A stretch of DNA of 64,000 nt from Winogradskyella sediminis. Lineage in GTDB: Bacteria > Bacteroidota > Bacteroidia > Flavobacteriales > Flavobacteriaceae. Within the stretch, counting starts at the first letter, position 1. Each line of letters begins with the position of its first letter. The stretch covers positions 1-64,000 of the forward strand of contig NZ_QUNH01000005.1 of assembly GCF_003387355.1 (NCBI RefSeq). Direction: 5' to 3'. Below, one piece after another: positions 51,625-61,363 of this stretch. The translations under genes were made by a program, and so were the position numbers. Under the pieces are notes generated by a model that was given only the letters and a program-made list of their open reading frames with translations, was not told the origin of the DNA and made no database searches.

Positions 51625-53601
51625 ATGTGTGGGATTACCGGCTTTTATAATTTTAATACTAATACCAACAACAAGGTTACTACGCTAAAGCAAATGCTTA
51701 CAAGGATTAAGCATAGAGGACCTGATGAAAGTGGTATCTATATCTCTAATAATATTGGTCTCGGTAGTGTACGTCTCAGCATCGTTGATTTGGAGACCGG
51801 TACCATGCCGCTTTCTAACCATGATGATTCTTTATGGATAGTTTTTAACGGTGAAATATTTAACCATATTGAACTTAGAGAAGAACTTTTAGCTCAAAAC
51901 CATACATTTAAAACCCAAAGCGATACTGAAGTCTTGGTGCACCTATACGAAGCCTATGGACCAGCATTTCTAAACAAATTAAATGGTCAATTCGCCATAG
52001 CTATTTGGGACAAAAACAAGCAAGAGTTATTTTTAGCGCGAGATCGTGTTGGCATTAGACCTTTGTTTTATACTACAATCAACAATGCCTTTGTCTTTGC
52101 TTCAGAAATAAAATCGTTTTTAGAGTTTCCAGAATTTAGTCCTAAACTTTCAGCTAAAGCTTTATCAGAATATTTCACCTTTTGGACGACTATAGGCTCT
52201 AACACAGCATTTACAGATGTACACGAATTGCCTCCTGGCAGTTACATGCAGTTATCTTCTAATTCTAAAACCATAAAAACATATTGGGAATTACCACTAA
52301 GCACACCAGAAAATTATAAATATAAAACGGTTAGTGAAGCAGCAGAAACATTCGAAACCCTATTTACCGATGCTGTTAAATTACGACTTAGAGCTGATGT
52401 GCAAGTTGGCGCCTATTTAAGCGGAGGATTAGATTCTAGCATAACCACGTCTTACATAAAAAAGCTTTCACCAAAGCAGCTCCATACATTCTCTATGGGC
52501 TTTACAGACAAGGTATTTGACGAATCAGATTTTCAAAATACAGCAAAAGATTATTTTAAAACCCAACACACCAGCATTACCTGTAGTCCTAAAGCTATCT
52601 CAGACAACTTTAAAGCGGTTGTTTGGCATTCTGAAGCTCCGTTACTTCGAACTGCACCTACACCAATGCATCTATTAGCAAAAAGCGTAAAAGAGCATCA
52701 TATTAAAGTCGTAATCACTGGCGAAGGAGCCGACGAACTTTTTGGTGGCTATAATATTTTCAAAGAAACAAAAATTAAGCACTTTTGGGCTAAGGATCCA
52801 AAATCGAAATACCGCCCTTTACTTCTCAAAAAACTCTATCCTTACATTCCGCAAATCAGTAAAGCGAACAACGCGATATTAAAACTGTTTTTTAGATATA
52901 AATTGAATGAAACAAAGTCGCCTATTTATTCACATTTATTACGATGGAATAATACTTCTCGACTCAAAAACTACCTCTCTAAAAACTACAAAAGCGCTAT
53001 CCAAGATCACCACCCAATTAAGGACATAGAAATGCAATTAGAAACAAAATTTAAAAACCTCGATTATTTGAGCAAAGCACAATGGATAGAGTTCAACTTT
53101 TTTATGTCTAAATACTTATTAGCTGCGCAAGGAGACCGAATGGCTATGGCAAATTCAATAGAAGGTCGCTATCCTTTTTTAGACCACAGAATTATAGAAT
53201 TTTGTATGAGCCTACATCCCGATTTAAAACTAAATGGACTCAATGAAAAGTATCTTTTAAAAAAAATTGTGAAAGGTAAATTACCAGAATCTATTGTTAA
53301 CAGGTCTAAACAAGCTTATAGAGCACCAATACAAAGTGTGTTTTTTTCTAAACATATGCCTCCATATCTAACTTTGATGCTCTCGGATAAAAAAATTAAC
53401 GAATTTGGTATTTTTAACGCTACCTACGTCAATCAACTAAGAAAAAAAATGACCGTAAACAAACAGGTTTCAGAAATTGACAATATGGCCATAACGGCCG
53501 TTTTATCGACTCAAATATTATACGATTTATTCATTTTAAAATCCATACCAGCATTGCAAAAACACGAACTTGTAGTGCTAAATAAAACCATAATAGATTA
53601 A
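51625..53601 (+). CDS. AsnB-type glutamine-dependent amidotransferase
   Basis: This 658-residue protein has an N-terminal Ntn glutaminase domain beginning at Cys2 (MCGITGFYNF) and a C-terminal ATP-pyrophosphatase domain with YLSGGLDSSI (near residue 263) and VVITGEGADELFGGY. The family makes asparagine, but members inside carrier-protein clusters amidate other carboxyl groups. Given the neighbouring ACP, ligase and NadE-like genes, a pathway-specific amidation is more likely than bulk asparagine synthesis; this is inference. Confidence 0.9.
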   Translation: MCGITGFYNFNTNTNNKVTTLKQMLTRIKHRGPDESGIYISNNIGLGSVRLSIVDLETGTMPLSNHDDSLWIVFNGEIFNHIELREELLAQNHTFKTQSDTEVLVHLYEAYGPAFLNKLNGQFAIAIWDKNKQELFLARDRVGIRPLFYTTINNAFVFASEIKSFLEFPEFSPKLSAKALSEYFTFWTTIGSNTAFTDVHELPPGSYMQLSSNSKTIKTYWELPLSTPENYKYKTVSEAAETFETLFTDAVKLRLRADVQVGAYLSGGLDSSITTSYIKKLSPKQLHTFSMGFTDKVFDESDFQNTAKDYFKTQHTSITCSPKAISDNFKAVVWHSEAPLLRTAPTPMHLLAKSVKEHHIKVVITGEGADELFGGYNIFKETKIKHFWAKDPKSKYRPLLLKKLYPYIPQISKANNAILKLFFRYKLNETKSPIYSHLLRWNNTSRLKNYLSKNYKSAIQDHHPIKDIEMQLETKFKNLDYLSKAQWIEFNFFMSKYLLAAQGDRMAMANSIEGRYPFLDHRIIEFCMSLHPDLKLNGLNEKYLLKKIVKGKLPESIVNRSKQAYRAPIQSVFFSKHMPPYLTLMLSDKKINEFGIFNATYVNQLRKKMTVNKQVSEIDNMAITAVLSTQILYDLFILKSIPALQKHELVVLNKTIID

Positions 53602-53623
53602 CCATATTGCAAAAACATTCATT

Positions 53624-54604
53624 ATGACCACAGCACGTAAACCTTTTTCAAAAGATATTTTACACCTCGAAAATATAGATACCGTTTGCAATGACATTAT
53701 TAGCAAATTAAAAAATGATGTGGCTCGTAAACTACAACGTAGAGGTGCTGTAATTGGTATAAGTGGAGGTATCGATTCTTCCGTGTGTATGGCGTTATCT
53801 GCAAAAGCCTTTGGCCCCAATAAAGTGACTGCCATTATGCTACCCGAACAAGATTCTAGTGACGACAGTCGATTACTTGCCGAAAAATTAGCTACAAAAT
53901 TTAATGTTACAGATACTATAGTTGAAGATATCACCAAAGCTTTAGATGGTTTTGGATGTTACCAGAGACGAGACGACGCCATCTCAAGAGTTATAACCAG
54001 TTTTGACCCTACCGTGGATAAAGCAAAAATTGAAATTAAGCAATCGGCAGCATCTCACTTACCACCTGCTTTTTCAGTTACAGTTATAAAACCTAACGGA
54101 GAAATCATTAGCAAGCTCTTACCTGTAAAAGAATACCTTCAAATTGTAGCATCTACAAACTTTAAACAACGCAGTAGAATGAGTATGCTGTATTACCATG
54201 CAGAACGCTTACATTATGCCGTTATTGGTACACCAAACAAACACGAAGTTGAACAAGGCTTTTTTGTAAAATATGGAGATGGTGGAGCAGACATCATGCC
54301 TATCGGACACTTATATAAAACACAGGTTTACCAATTAGCACATCATTTAGGTGTACCTCAAGAAATCATTGACAGAACACCAACAACAGACACTTACACA
54401 GCAGAGCAAACCCAAGAAAATTTCTTTTATCAAATGCCTTTTGAAGAGATGGACCTTATTTGGTATGGTTGGGAACATCAGTATCCTGCTGACGAAGTCG
54501 CTAAGGTTATGGGCAAAACCACTGAGGATATAGAAAATATTTATAAAAACTTTGAACGCAAAAGAAAAACTACTGAATATTTAAGAATGCGTCCCATATT
54601 CTAA
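53624..54604 (+). CDS. NadE-type NAD synthase-like enzyme
   Basis: This 326-residue ATP-pyrophosphatase of the ammonia-dependent NAD synthetase family has P-loop GISGGIDSS (residues 45-53), GTPNKHEVEQGFFVKYGDGG and PIGHLYKTQVYQLA. It has no N-terminal nitrilase glutaminase domain, so it would use free ammonia. It may be the NAD synthase of the cell, but its place in an operon with ACP, AsnB and an AMP ligase suggests a recruited amide-forming role. It sits 22 bases after asnB and 11 bases before the ligase. Confidence 0.85.
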   Translation: MTTARKPFSKDILHLENIDTVCNDIISKLKNDVARKLQRRGAVIGISGGIDSSVCMALSAKAFGPNKVTAIMLPEQDSSDDSRLLAEKLATKFNVTDTIVEDITKALDGFGCYQRRDDAISRVITSFDPTVDKAKIEIKQSAASHLPPAFSVTVIKPNGEIISKLLPVKEYLQIVASTNFKQRSRMSMLYYHAERLHYAVIGTPNKHEVEQGFFVKYGDGGADIMPIGHLYKTQVYQLAHHLGVPQEIIDRTPTTDTYTAEQTQENFFYQMPFEEMDLIWYGWEHQYPADEVAKVMGKTTEDIENIYKNFERKRKTTEYLRMRPIF

Positions 54605-54615
54605 AACTGTCGCCA

Positions 54616-56076
54616 ATGAACGTTTTTGACCATCTTTTTGATTCCTCTAAGACCCTTGATAAAGATTTTTTACTAAGCTCTAAAGAAACGGTATCATTCG
54701 AAAAAATCTATAATGAGAGTTTAAAAATAGCATCCTATTTAAAGCAAAACCAAGGAGAAAATAAGCATATTACTCTTATCAGTGCTAATTCCGTGTTTTT
54801 TATAACTGCGTACTTAGGCATTTTAAAATCGGGAAATATCTGTGTCCCCTTAAATTTCGCTATAGAACAAGAAAATTTAGATGAAATTTTAAGTACAACC
54901 GAAAGTACTACAGTATTCATCTCTAAACCTTTGCAAAGAAAATTAGAAATTTGTTCTACTATTGCTATCATAGATGAAGAAAAAACCGCAGCGATTTTAG
55001 AGCATCAAACTATCCTTGACTTTAATATAGATTTTAATCACCAACGTATCGCAGAAATTATTTTTACTTCGGGCTCAACAGGACACCCCAAAGGTGTAAT
55101 GCTTAGCCATCAAAATATTATAGCCAACACAGACTCCATAATTTCATATTTAAAACTAACCTCTAAAGACATTATGTGCGTGGTACTACCGTTCTTTTAC
55201 TGCTATGGTTTATCATTATTACACACACATCTAAAAGTGGGAGGCGCTTTAGTTCTCAATAACAGTTTTATTTTTTTAGGATCAGTAATTAAGGACTTAA
55301 AAGCATATAAATGCACAGGTTTCGCTGGTGTTCCTAGTCATTTTCAAATATTATTAAAAAAGTCAAAAACGTTTAAAACCGAAACATTTCCAGATTTAAG
55401 ATATGTCACGCAAGCTGGAGGAAAATTACATCCCATGTATATTAATGAGTTTGGGGAGGCCTTTCCAACTAAAGCATTTTTCGTAATGTATGGTCAAACC
55501 GAAGCTACTGCACGCTTATCGTATTTAGCACCAGAATTTATTAAAACAAAAACCAGCTCTATAGGAAAAGCCATTCCTAATGTAGAATTAAAAATAGTAA
55601 ACGCCAAAGGTGAACCTGCTGCGATTGACGAAGAAGGTGAACTTTTAGCTCGTGGAGAAAATATAATGGTAGGCTACTTTAAAGACACTGAAAGCACTAA
55701 TAACACAATTACAAATAACTGGTTGCACACAGGTGATTTAGCCACCATGGACCAAGATGGATTTATCTATGTTGTCGCTAGAAAAAAAGAAATTATTAAA
55801 GTTGGAGGAAAAAGGGTAAGTCCAAAAGAAATTGAAGATGTTATTCTCGCCATTCCAGAAGTCGAAGATTGTATGATTACAGGTTTTGACGACGAACTTT
55901 TAGGAGAAGCAATACTTGCAACAATCGTCATTACAGACGTTAATAAAGAGAAACACATGAAAGATAAAATTCTCAAAGAGTGCTCTAATCATTTATCTGC
56001 TTATAAACTACCACAAAAAATTGAATTTGTCAATACAATAAAATTAACCGCTACAGGAAAAAAGAGTATCAAATAA
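54616..56076 (+). CDS. AMP-forming acyl-CoA/acyl-ACP ligase
   Basis: This 486-residue adenylating enzyme of the ANL superfamily has the P-loop FTSGSTGHPKGV (near residue 152), MYGQTEATARLS (near 294), TGDLATMDQDGF (near 377) and the C-terminal catalytic lysine in TATGKKSIK. It would activate a carboxylic acid and transfer it to CoA or to the ACP encoded upstream. The chain length is short for a fatty-acyl-CoA synthetase, consistent with a small or aromatic substrate, but this cannot be decided. It is the last gene of the operon. Confidence 0.88.
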   Translation: MNVFDHLFDSSKTLDKDFLLSSKETVSFEKIYNESLKIASYLKQNQGENKHITLISANSVFFITAYLGILKSGNICVPLNFAIEQENLDEILSTTESTTVFISKPLQRKLEICSTIAIIDEEKTAAILEHQTILDFNIDFNHQRIAEIIFTSGSTGHPKGVMLSHQNIIANTDSIISYLKLTSKDIMCVVLPFFYCYGLSLLHTHLKVGGALVLNNSFIFLGSVIKDLKAYKCTGFAGVPSHFQILLKKSKTFKTETFPDLRYVTQAGGKLHPMYINEFGEAFPTKAFFVMYGQTEATARLSYLAPEFIKTKTSSIGKAIPNVELKIVNAKGEPAAIDEEGELLARGENIMVGYFKDTESTNNTITNNWLHTGDLATMDQDGFIYVVARKKEIIKVGGKRVSPKEIEDVILAIPEVEDCMITGFDDELLGEAILATIVITDVNKEKHMKDKILKECSNHLSAYKLPQKIEFVNTIKLTATGKKSIK

Positions 56077-56219
56077 CATAAGTATATCAGAGTCGTTTTC
56101 TTTACCAAATACAAAATCCTATAGTTTTTTACTAGCGGCAAAATAGGTCTCATAGATTGCAGAAATAACAAATCTAAGCTTTAACGATTAAAATAAAGTT
56201 AAATTCTTCATCCGATGGG

Positions 56220-56240
56220 ATTCCTGCGTTCGTAGGAAAT
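56220..56240. repeat. REP-like hairpin upstream of recG
   Basis: TTCCTGCG (56221-56228) and CGTAGGAA (56231-56238) form an 8-bp stem with one wobble and loop TT. Sequences of the form TTCCTGCG-TTCGCAGGAA are common dispersed repeats in bacterial genomes. It may also fold in the recG leader. Confidence 0.5.
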
Positions 56241-56256
56241 TGGTAAATTCGCAACT

Positions 56257-58359
56257 ATGAGTGTGAATTTACAAACTCCCATTGATTACCTAAAAGGTGT
56301 TGGCCCAAACCGCGCAGATTTGTTGCGTTCAGAATTGGGTATTCAGACTTATCAAGACTTAATCAATCTTTTTCCTAATCGCTACATAGATCGTACCAGA
56401 TACTATAAAATTAACCAATTGCAACGCAACAATGCTGAAGTTCAAATCATAGGAAAACTAACAGGTTTTAAAGAAGTTGCACAAAAAAGAGGCAAACGTT
56501 TAGTGGCTAACTTTATAGACGATACAGGCATGATGGAACTCGTTTGGTTTAGAGGTCAAAAATGGATACGTGAAAGTTTAAAAACAGGTCAAACCTATGT
56601 GATTTTTGGAAAAACGAATTGGTTTAATGGTAAATTCAGCATGCCGCATCCTGAAATTGAATTGCAATCGGAACACGAAAGACATCTACGTTCAGCCATG
56701 CAAGCCATTTATCCTTCCACAGAGAAATTATCAAACAAGGGAATTACCAATAAAGTCCTAACCAATATTATTCAGCAATTATTTTTAGAAACCAAAGGCC
56801 GATTTGTTGAAACCTTACCGGATGATGTGATGACGGAATTAAAATTAATTCCAAAATCTGAAGCCCTTTTTAACGTACATTTTCCAAAGACTCCAGAGCT
56901 CTTAGCGAGAGCACAATTTCGATTAAAATTTGAAGAATTATTTTATATTCAACTACAATTAATTATTAAAAATCTCATCAATAAATCGAAGATAAAAGGT
57001 CTAACTTTTGATAGTGTTGGAGATTATTTTAATACCTTTTACAAGGACCATTTGCCTTTTGATTTAACTAATGCACAGAAACGTGTTTTAAAAGAAATTA
57101 GACACGATTTAGGTAGTAAAGCACAAATGAATCGCCTTTTACAAGGAGATGTAGGCTCAGGTAAAACGATAGTTGCTTTTATGTCAATGCTCATGGGACT
57201 TGACAATGGTTTCCAATGCTGTTTAATGGCACCAACTGCAATTTTGTCAGTACAACACTACCAAGGATTACTAGAACTATGTAAACTGCTAAACATCAGC
57301 ATCTCACTGTTAACTGGCTCAACTAAAGCTTCAGAACGAAAAATAATTCATCAAAATTTAGAAAGTGGAGAATTACAAATCTTAATTGGGACCCACGCAC
57401 TTCTAGAAGACAAAGTAAAATTTAAAAATTTAGGACTTGCTATTGTCGATGAGCAACATCGATTTGGGGTAGAACAGCGTTCAAAATTATGGTATAAAAA
57501 TGAGTTGCCTCCAAATGTTTTAGTTATGACAGCAACTCCAATTCCTAGAACTTTAGCCATGTCTGTTTATGGAGATTTAGATATCTCTGTAATCGATGAA
57601 TTGCCAGCAGGAAGAAAACCCATAAAAACAGTGCACCGATATGATAACAATCGTCTGAAAGTTTTCAAATTTATGAAAGACGAAATCGCTTTAGGTAGAC
57701 AAATCTATATTGTTTATCCCTTAATTCAAGAAAGTGAAAAAATGGACTATAAAGACCTGATGGATGGTTATGAAAGTGTTTCTAGAGAATTTCCGATGCC
57801 AGATTATCAAATTTCAATTGTTCATGGAAAAATGAAACCTGCCGATAAAGATTATGAAATGCAGCGTTTTGTAAATGGTGAAACACAAATTATGGTGGCC
57901 ACAACAGTCATTGAAGTTGGTGTTAATGTTCCTAATGCGTCGGTAATGATTATTGAAAGCGCAGAACGTTTTGGCTTATCGCAGTTACACCAACTTAGAG
58001 GACGTGTAGGGCGAGGTGCCGAGCAGAGTTATTGCATTTTAATGACCAGCCATAAATTAAGTCAGGATAGTAAAACCCGATTAGAAACCATGGTACGAAG
58101 TAGTGATGGTTTTGAAATTGCAGAAGTCGATTTAAAGTTACGTGGACCTGGCGATATAATGGGTACACAACAAAGTGGTATTTTAAATCTTAAAATTGCA
58201 GATATTGTAAAGGATAAGGATATTTTACAAGAAGCGCGCTTACATGCAAAAAACATTCTAAAAGCAGATCCTAGCCTTGCATCTCCAGCACACCGTGTTA
58301 TTCTCAATACCTATAGGCAGATGAGTAAGTATCGTAACATTTGGAATTATATTAGTTAA
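56257..58359 (+). CDS. recG: ATP-dependent DNA helicase RecG
   Basis: This 700-residue helicase reverses stalled replication forks and processes branched DNA. An N-terminal wedge/OB domain (about residues 60-160) binds the fork. The motor carries Walker A LLQGDVGSGKTIVAF, the DExH box VDEQHRFG, motif III TATPIPRTLAM, and motif VI QLHQLRGRVGRG. The length is normal. The ATG at 56257 follows a near-consensus TAAATTCG element. It is monocistronic and is closed by a hairpin shared with the convergent gene. Confidence 0.96.
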   Translation: MSVNLQTPIDYLKGVGPNRADLLRSELGIQTYQDLINLFPNRYIDRTRYYKINQLQRNNAEVQIIGKLTGFKEVAQKRGKRLVANFIDDTGMMELVWFRGQKWIRESLKTGQTYVIFGKTNWFNGKFSMPHPEIELQSEHERHLRSAMQAIYPSTEKLSNKGITNKVLTNIIQQLFLETKGRFVETLPDDVMTELKLIPKSEALFNVHFPKTPELLARAQFRLKFEELFYIQLQLIIKNLINKSKIKGLTFDSVGDYFNTFYKDHLPFDLTNAQKRVLKEIRHDLGSKAQMNRLLQGDVGSGKTIVAFMSMLMGLDNGFQCCLMAPTAILSVQHYQGLLELCKLLNISISLLTGSTKASERKIIHQNLESGELQILIGTHALLEDKVKFKNLGLAIVDEQHRFGVEQRSKLWYKNELPPNVLVMTATPIPRTLAMSVYGDLDISVIDELPAGRKPIKTVHRYDNNRLKVFKFMKDEIALGRQIYIVYPLIQESEKMDYKDLMDGYESVSREFPMPDYQISIVHGKMKPADKDYEMQRFVNGETQIMVATTVIEVGVNVPNASVMIIESAERFGLSQLHQLRGRVGRGAEQSYCILMTSHKLSQDSKTRLETMVRSSDGFEIAEVDLKLRGPGDIMGTQQSGILNLKIADIVKDKDILQEARLHAKNILKADPSLASPAHRVILNTYRQMSKYRNIWNYIS

Positions 58360-58375
58360 GCGATTATAAAATATA

Positions 58376-58405
58376 AAAAGAGACACCTTTAAAAGGTATC
58401 TCTTT
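58376..58405. terminator. Bidirectional hairpin between recG and the NAD(P)-binding gene
   Basis: AAAAGAGACACCTTT (58376-58390) and AAAAGGTATCTCTTT (58391-58405) pair with one internal mismatch. The A- and T-tails are weak, so termination may be partial. Confidence 0.65.
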
Positions 58406-58453
58406 CTCGCTATCTAACCAATTACCTCACGATAATTTTCCTCTTTCTATTTT

Positions 58454-59086
58454 CTAGTTATTTATTTGCTGAAGGGCTTCACCAATAATGGTATCTCCTT
58501 CTAATATCTCGAACGTTGTGTTATACGGTGCATCGTCGTTTAAAGATTTTACTAGCGTTTGTGCCACGTCTGCCCTACTAATTTCACCACGTTTATTCAT
58601 TTTTTCTTTAAGCTCAATCGTCCCTTGGCCTTCATTATTATTTAAAGACCCTGGCCTCACAATAGTATATTTAAGACCACTATTTTTAAGATGTTCATCG
58701 GCATTGTGCTTCGCTTTTAAATAGTCTTGTAATTCTTCTGAAGCCTCTGGTTGATCTGCTCCCATAGAGCTCAACATCACAAATCTATTAACATCTGCCA
58801 TTTTAGATACAGCCATTAAACGCTTAGCACCTTCTTGATCGACCTCAACAACATTTTTCCCTCCAGAACCTGCGGCAAAAATCACTTTATCAATACCTTT
58901 TACTGCATGTGTTAAATCTTCTGTTAAGTCTGCAAGTACCGTCTGTACTCCATCATCCTCAAATTGCTTTTGTTGCTCTTCTTTTCTCACCATCGCTACA
59001 GGAGTAAAATACTGCGATGCTTTTAAAAGATTAACCACTTGTTTTCCTGTTGTCCCGTTAGCTCCAGCAACTAATATATTTTCCAT
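58454..59086 (-). CDS. NAD(P)-binding SDR-like protein (NmrA/YwnB-like)
   Basis: This 210-residue atypical short-chain dehydrogenase has the N-terminal Gly motif VAGANGTTGKQV and the later VIFAAGSGGKN and RFVMLSSMGAD segments. The usual YxxxK pair is not obvious, so it may be a sensor or binding protein rather than an oxidoreductase. It is expressed with the small YqaE-like gene 15 bases upstream, a combination suggesting a stress or membrane-potential response. Confidence 0.85.
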   Translation of the reverse strand: MENILVAGANGTTGKQVVNLLKASQYFTPVAMVRKEEQQKQFEDDGVQTVLADLTEDLTHAVKGIDKVIFAAGSGGKNVVEVDQEGAKRLMAVSKMADVNRFVMLSSMGADQPEASEELQDYLKAKHNADEHLKNSGLKYTIVRPGSLNNNEGQGTIELKEKMNKRGEISRADVAQTLVKSLNDDAPYNTTFEILEGDTIIGEALQQINN

Positions 59087-59101
59087 TGTTTTTATTTTTT
59101 A

Positions 59102-59254
59102 TTAACTATTAACATAAAAGGCATAAATAACTCCAGGTAACCATCCAATAAGCGTTAGTATAATACTAATTAGAAATTCGGACCCTAATCCATGTTTTAA
59201 AAACACTGCTAATGGTGGTAATAGAATAGATATGACAATTGTTAGTATAGACAT
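59102..59254 (-). CDS. YqaE/Pmp3-family small membrane protein
   Basis: This 50-residue protein has two hydrophobic helices: MSILTIVISILLPPLAVFLK (with the conserved PP in the first helix) and the second ending LIGWLPGVIYAFYVNS. The GWLPGVIYA motif is the hallmark of the Pmp3/YqaE/RCI2 family, which affects membrane potential under salt or cold stress. It is just upstream of the NAD(P)-binding gene in the same orientation. It is short enough to be missed by size-limited gene calling. Confidence 0.9.
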   Translation of the reverse strand: MSILTIVISILLPPLAVFLKHGLGSEFLISIILTLIGWLPGVIYAFYVNS

Positions 59255-59278
59255 TTTTAAATTCGTTTTTGTTCACAA

Positions 59279-59286
59279 CAAAATTA
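59279..59286 (-). promoter_or_regulatory. Promoter -7 element for the YqaE-like operon
   Basis: Minus-strand TAATTTTG, 24 bases before the ATG at 59254; no TTG box detected. Bases 59255-59511 hold no other feature. Confidence 0.45.
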
Positions 59287-59511
59287 TGGCAGATGCCTAG
59301 AAATTCTTGACTTGTTTAAGAGTTATCTTAGCGCATATTAAAAACACTCTTCGATGAATGTTCTCATTTTGAACTATAATAAGGTTGTAATTTGGCAGCA
59401 ATAACGATTAAGGTATTAGCAATTTTATCTGTTGCTGTAATTCCACCGTAGAAAATAAAAATTCAATTTTTACCAATAATTAAAGACGATTATCCCCTTT
59501 GAAAAGAGATA

Positions 59512-60516
59512 TTACCTTACAAAACGACCAGAAATATTTCCTTCAATAATTTGAATAACATCATTGACATTGCTATAATTAACATCACCTTCGTAAGTAT
59601 GTTTTAACGCACATGCTGCGCATGCAAACAACATGGCTTTATAATCATCGTAATTCTGTAAACCATAGATTAAACCTGCCGCAAAAGCATCACCTGTTCC
59701 TATGCGATCTACAATATGCGTAATGTCTAAGTTATCCGTTTTCCTAAATTCTTTGCCATTCCACATTCTGGCTCTAATCTTATGAGAGGATGCATTCAAT
59801 GCCGTTCTTATTTTATCAAATACCTTTTCAATAGAAGGAAACGTGTCCATGAGCTGTTTGCTCGCTTTTATAAAATCGTCATTAGAATAAGTGTACGCTG
59901 TGCCCAATACTTCATTAATCTCGTTAATACCTCCAATAAAGATATTAGAATAATGTAATAAATCGATTAATGTTTCTTTAGGATCCTTTCCATATTTCCA
60001 TAAACCACTACGATACGTTGGGTCTGCTGAAACCGTTAAACCTTTTTCTTTAGCTAAAATTAAACCTTCTTTTAGAGTTTCATATGCACCTTGCGTTAAG
60101 GCAGGTGTAATACCTGTCCAATGCATCCAACTTCCTTTTTTTAATGCTTTTTCCCAATCTACTATAGCAGGTAAAATCTCGGAAAACGATGAATGCGATC
60201 TGTTATAAGATATTTGACTTGGTCTCATCACAGCACCTACCTCTAAAAAGTAAACACCTAAAGGCCTCTGAGAACGTTCTATAGACGAGGTGCTCACCCC
60301 AAATTTTCGAATATAGGATACCGCAGTATCTCCAATAAAATCATCTGAAACTAAACTAATATGTTTCACATTACCACCAAAATTTGCAATTGAGATTGCC
60401 ACATTTAATTCTGTACCACCAAAATAAAATTCTACAATATTAGATTGCATAAATTTTTTGTTTCCTCGTGGCGAAATGCGCATTAAAACTTCACCGAATG
60501 TAATAATTTGATTCAT
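59512..60516 (-). CDS. PfkB-family sugar kinase (2-keto-3-deoxygluconate kinase-like)
   Basis: This 334-residue ribokinase-fold enzyme has the N-terminal FGGTELNVAISIANFGG sugar-binding region and the C-terminal ATP/anion-hole signature VDRIGTGDAFAAGLIYG. It resembles KdgK, which phosphorylates KDG in uronate (alginate, pectin) and Entner-Doudoroff catabolism, common in marine Flavobacteria. No KDPG aldolase or uronate gene is adjacent, so the substrate remains a family-level guess. A TATCTTTC element lies about 45 bases upstream. Confidence 0.88.
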   Translation of the reverse strand: MNQIITFGEVLMRISPRGNKKFMQSNIVEFYFGGTELNVAISIANFGGNVKHISLVSDDFIGDTAVSYIRKFGVSTSSIERSQRPLGVYFLEVGAVMRPSQISYNRSHSSFSEILPAIVDWEKALKKGSWMHWTGITPALTQGAYETLKEGLILAKEKGLTVSADPTYRSGLWKYGKDPKETLIDLLHYSNIFIGGINEINEVLGTAYTYSNDDFIKASKQLMDTFPSIEKVFDKIRTALNASSHKIRARMWNGKEFRKTDNLDITHIVDRIGTGDAFAAGLIYGLQNYDDYKAMLFACAACALKHTYEGDVNYSNVNDVIQIIEGNISGRFVR

Positions 60517-60658
60517 AACTTGATTTTTAGCATCTTGCTCTTTAAAATAATTATTTTAATAGACCTTTGAAAGATAAAAGATAGTGACTTAAATTTATTT
60601 GATAGCACATCTACTAGAATTTGTTCTCATAATTAAATCACAACTTAAAAATTAAGCT

Positions 60659-61186
60659 ATGAAATTTAAGCCTTTAGAAACCAAACGACTTATCTTAAGA
60701 CCGATTACAACAGAAGATATTCAAGATTTCTTTGAATTAGACTCAAATCCTAAAGTGCATCTATTTCTTGGTAACCAACCTGTAAAAACTATAGAAGAAT
60801 CTGAAGCTATGGTCGCTAACATTTTAGAGCAATACAAAACCAACGGTTTAGGAAGGTTAGCTGTAGTTAAAAAACATACAGGTGAATTTATGGGCTGGTC
60901 TGGACTAAAATATGAAAAAAATGTAAGAAAGGAGTTTAATTACTACGACATTGGGTATAGACTAAAGGAACAATTTTGGGGTCAAGGCTATGCTACTGAG
61001 GCCGCTATTGCTTCGTTAAACTATGGTTTTAAGGATTTACAATTAAAACATATTGGTGCAGCTGCCGATATTAACCATATAGCGTCTAATACCATTCTGA
61101 AAAATATTGGGATGCAACCATCCGGCACTTTTAAATTTGAAGATACATTATGCAATTGGTACGACATAAAAAACCCAGCAATGTAA
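60659..61186 (+). CDS. GNAT N-acetyltransferase (RimJ/RimL type)
   Basis: This 175-residue protein has the start FKPLETKRLILRPITTEDI, the central IGYRLKEQFWGQGYATEAA acetyl-CoA-binding segment (V/I-G-x-x-L-x(4)-G-x-G-Y-A) and the C-terminal NHIASNTILKNIGMQPSG. These mark the RimJ/RimL-like subfamily, which acetylates protein N-termini, amino acids or antibiotics. Its target is unknown. It is monocistronic; bases 61187-61363 hold nothing recognisable. Confidence 0.9.
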   Translation: MKFKPLETKRLILRPITTEDIQDFFELDSNPKVHLFLGNQPVKTIEESEAMVANILEQYKTNGLGRLAVVKKHTGEFMGWSGLKYEKNVRKEFNYYDIGYRLKEQFWGQGYATEAAIASLNYGFKDLQLKHIGAAADINHIASNTILKNIGMQPSGTFKFEDTLCNWYDIKNPAM

Positions 61187-61363
61187 AATTATCGGAACAA
61201 AAATGAATATGAGTATATTTTAATTTATGGTTAAACGGAAAAATGCCATTATGAGTCACTTAGAATTAAATTTAAACTTAACTATGAAAATTCTAAATAA
61301 TCTCACAATGACACTTCAACCAGCTTAAAACTCCTAATTAAAAAGTTATAGTTATTATTAGGG

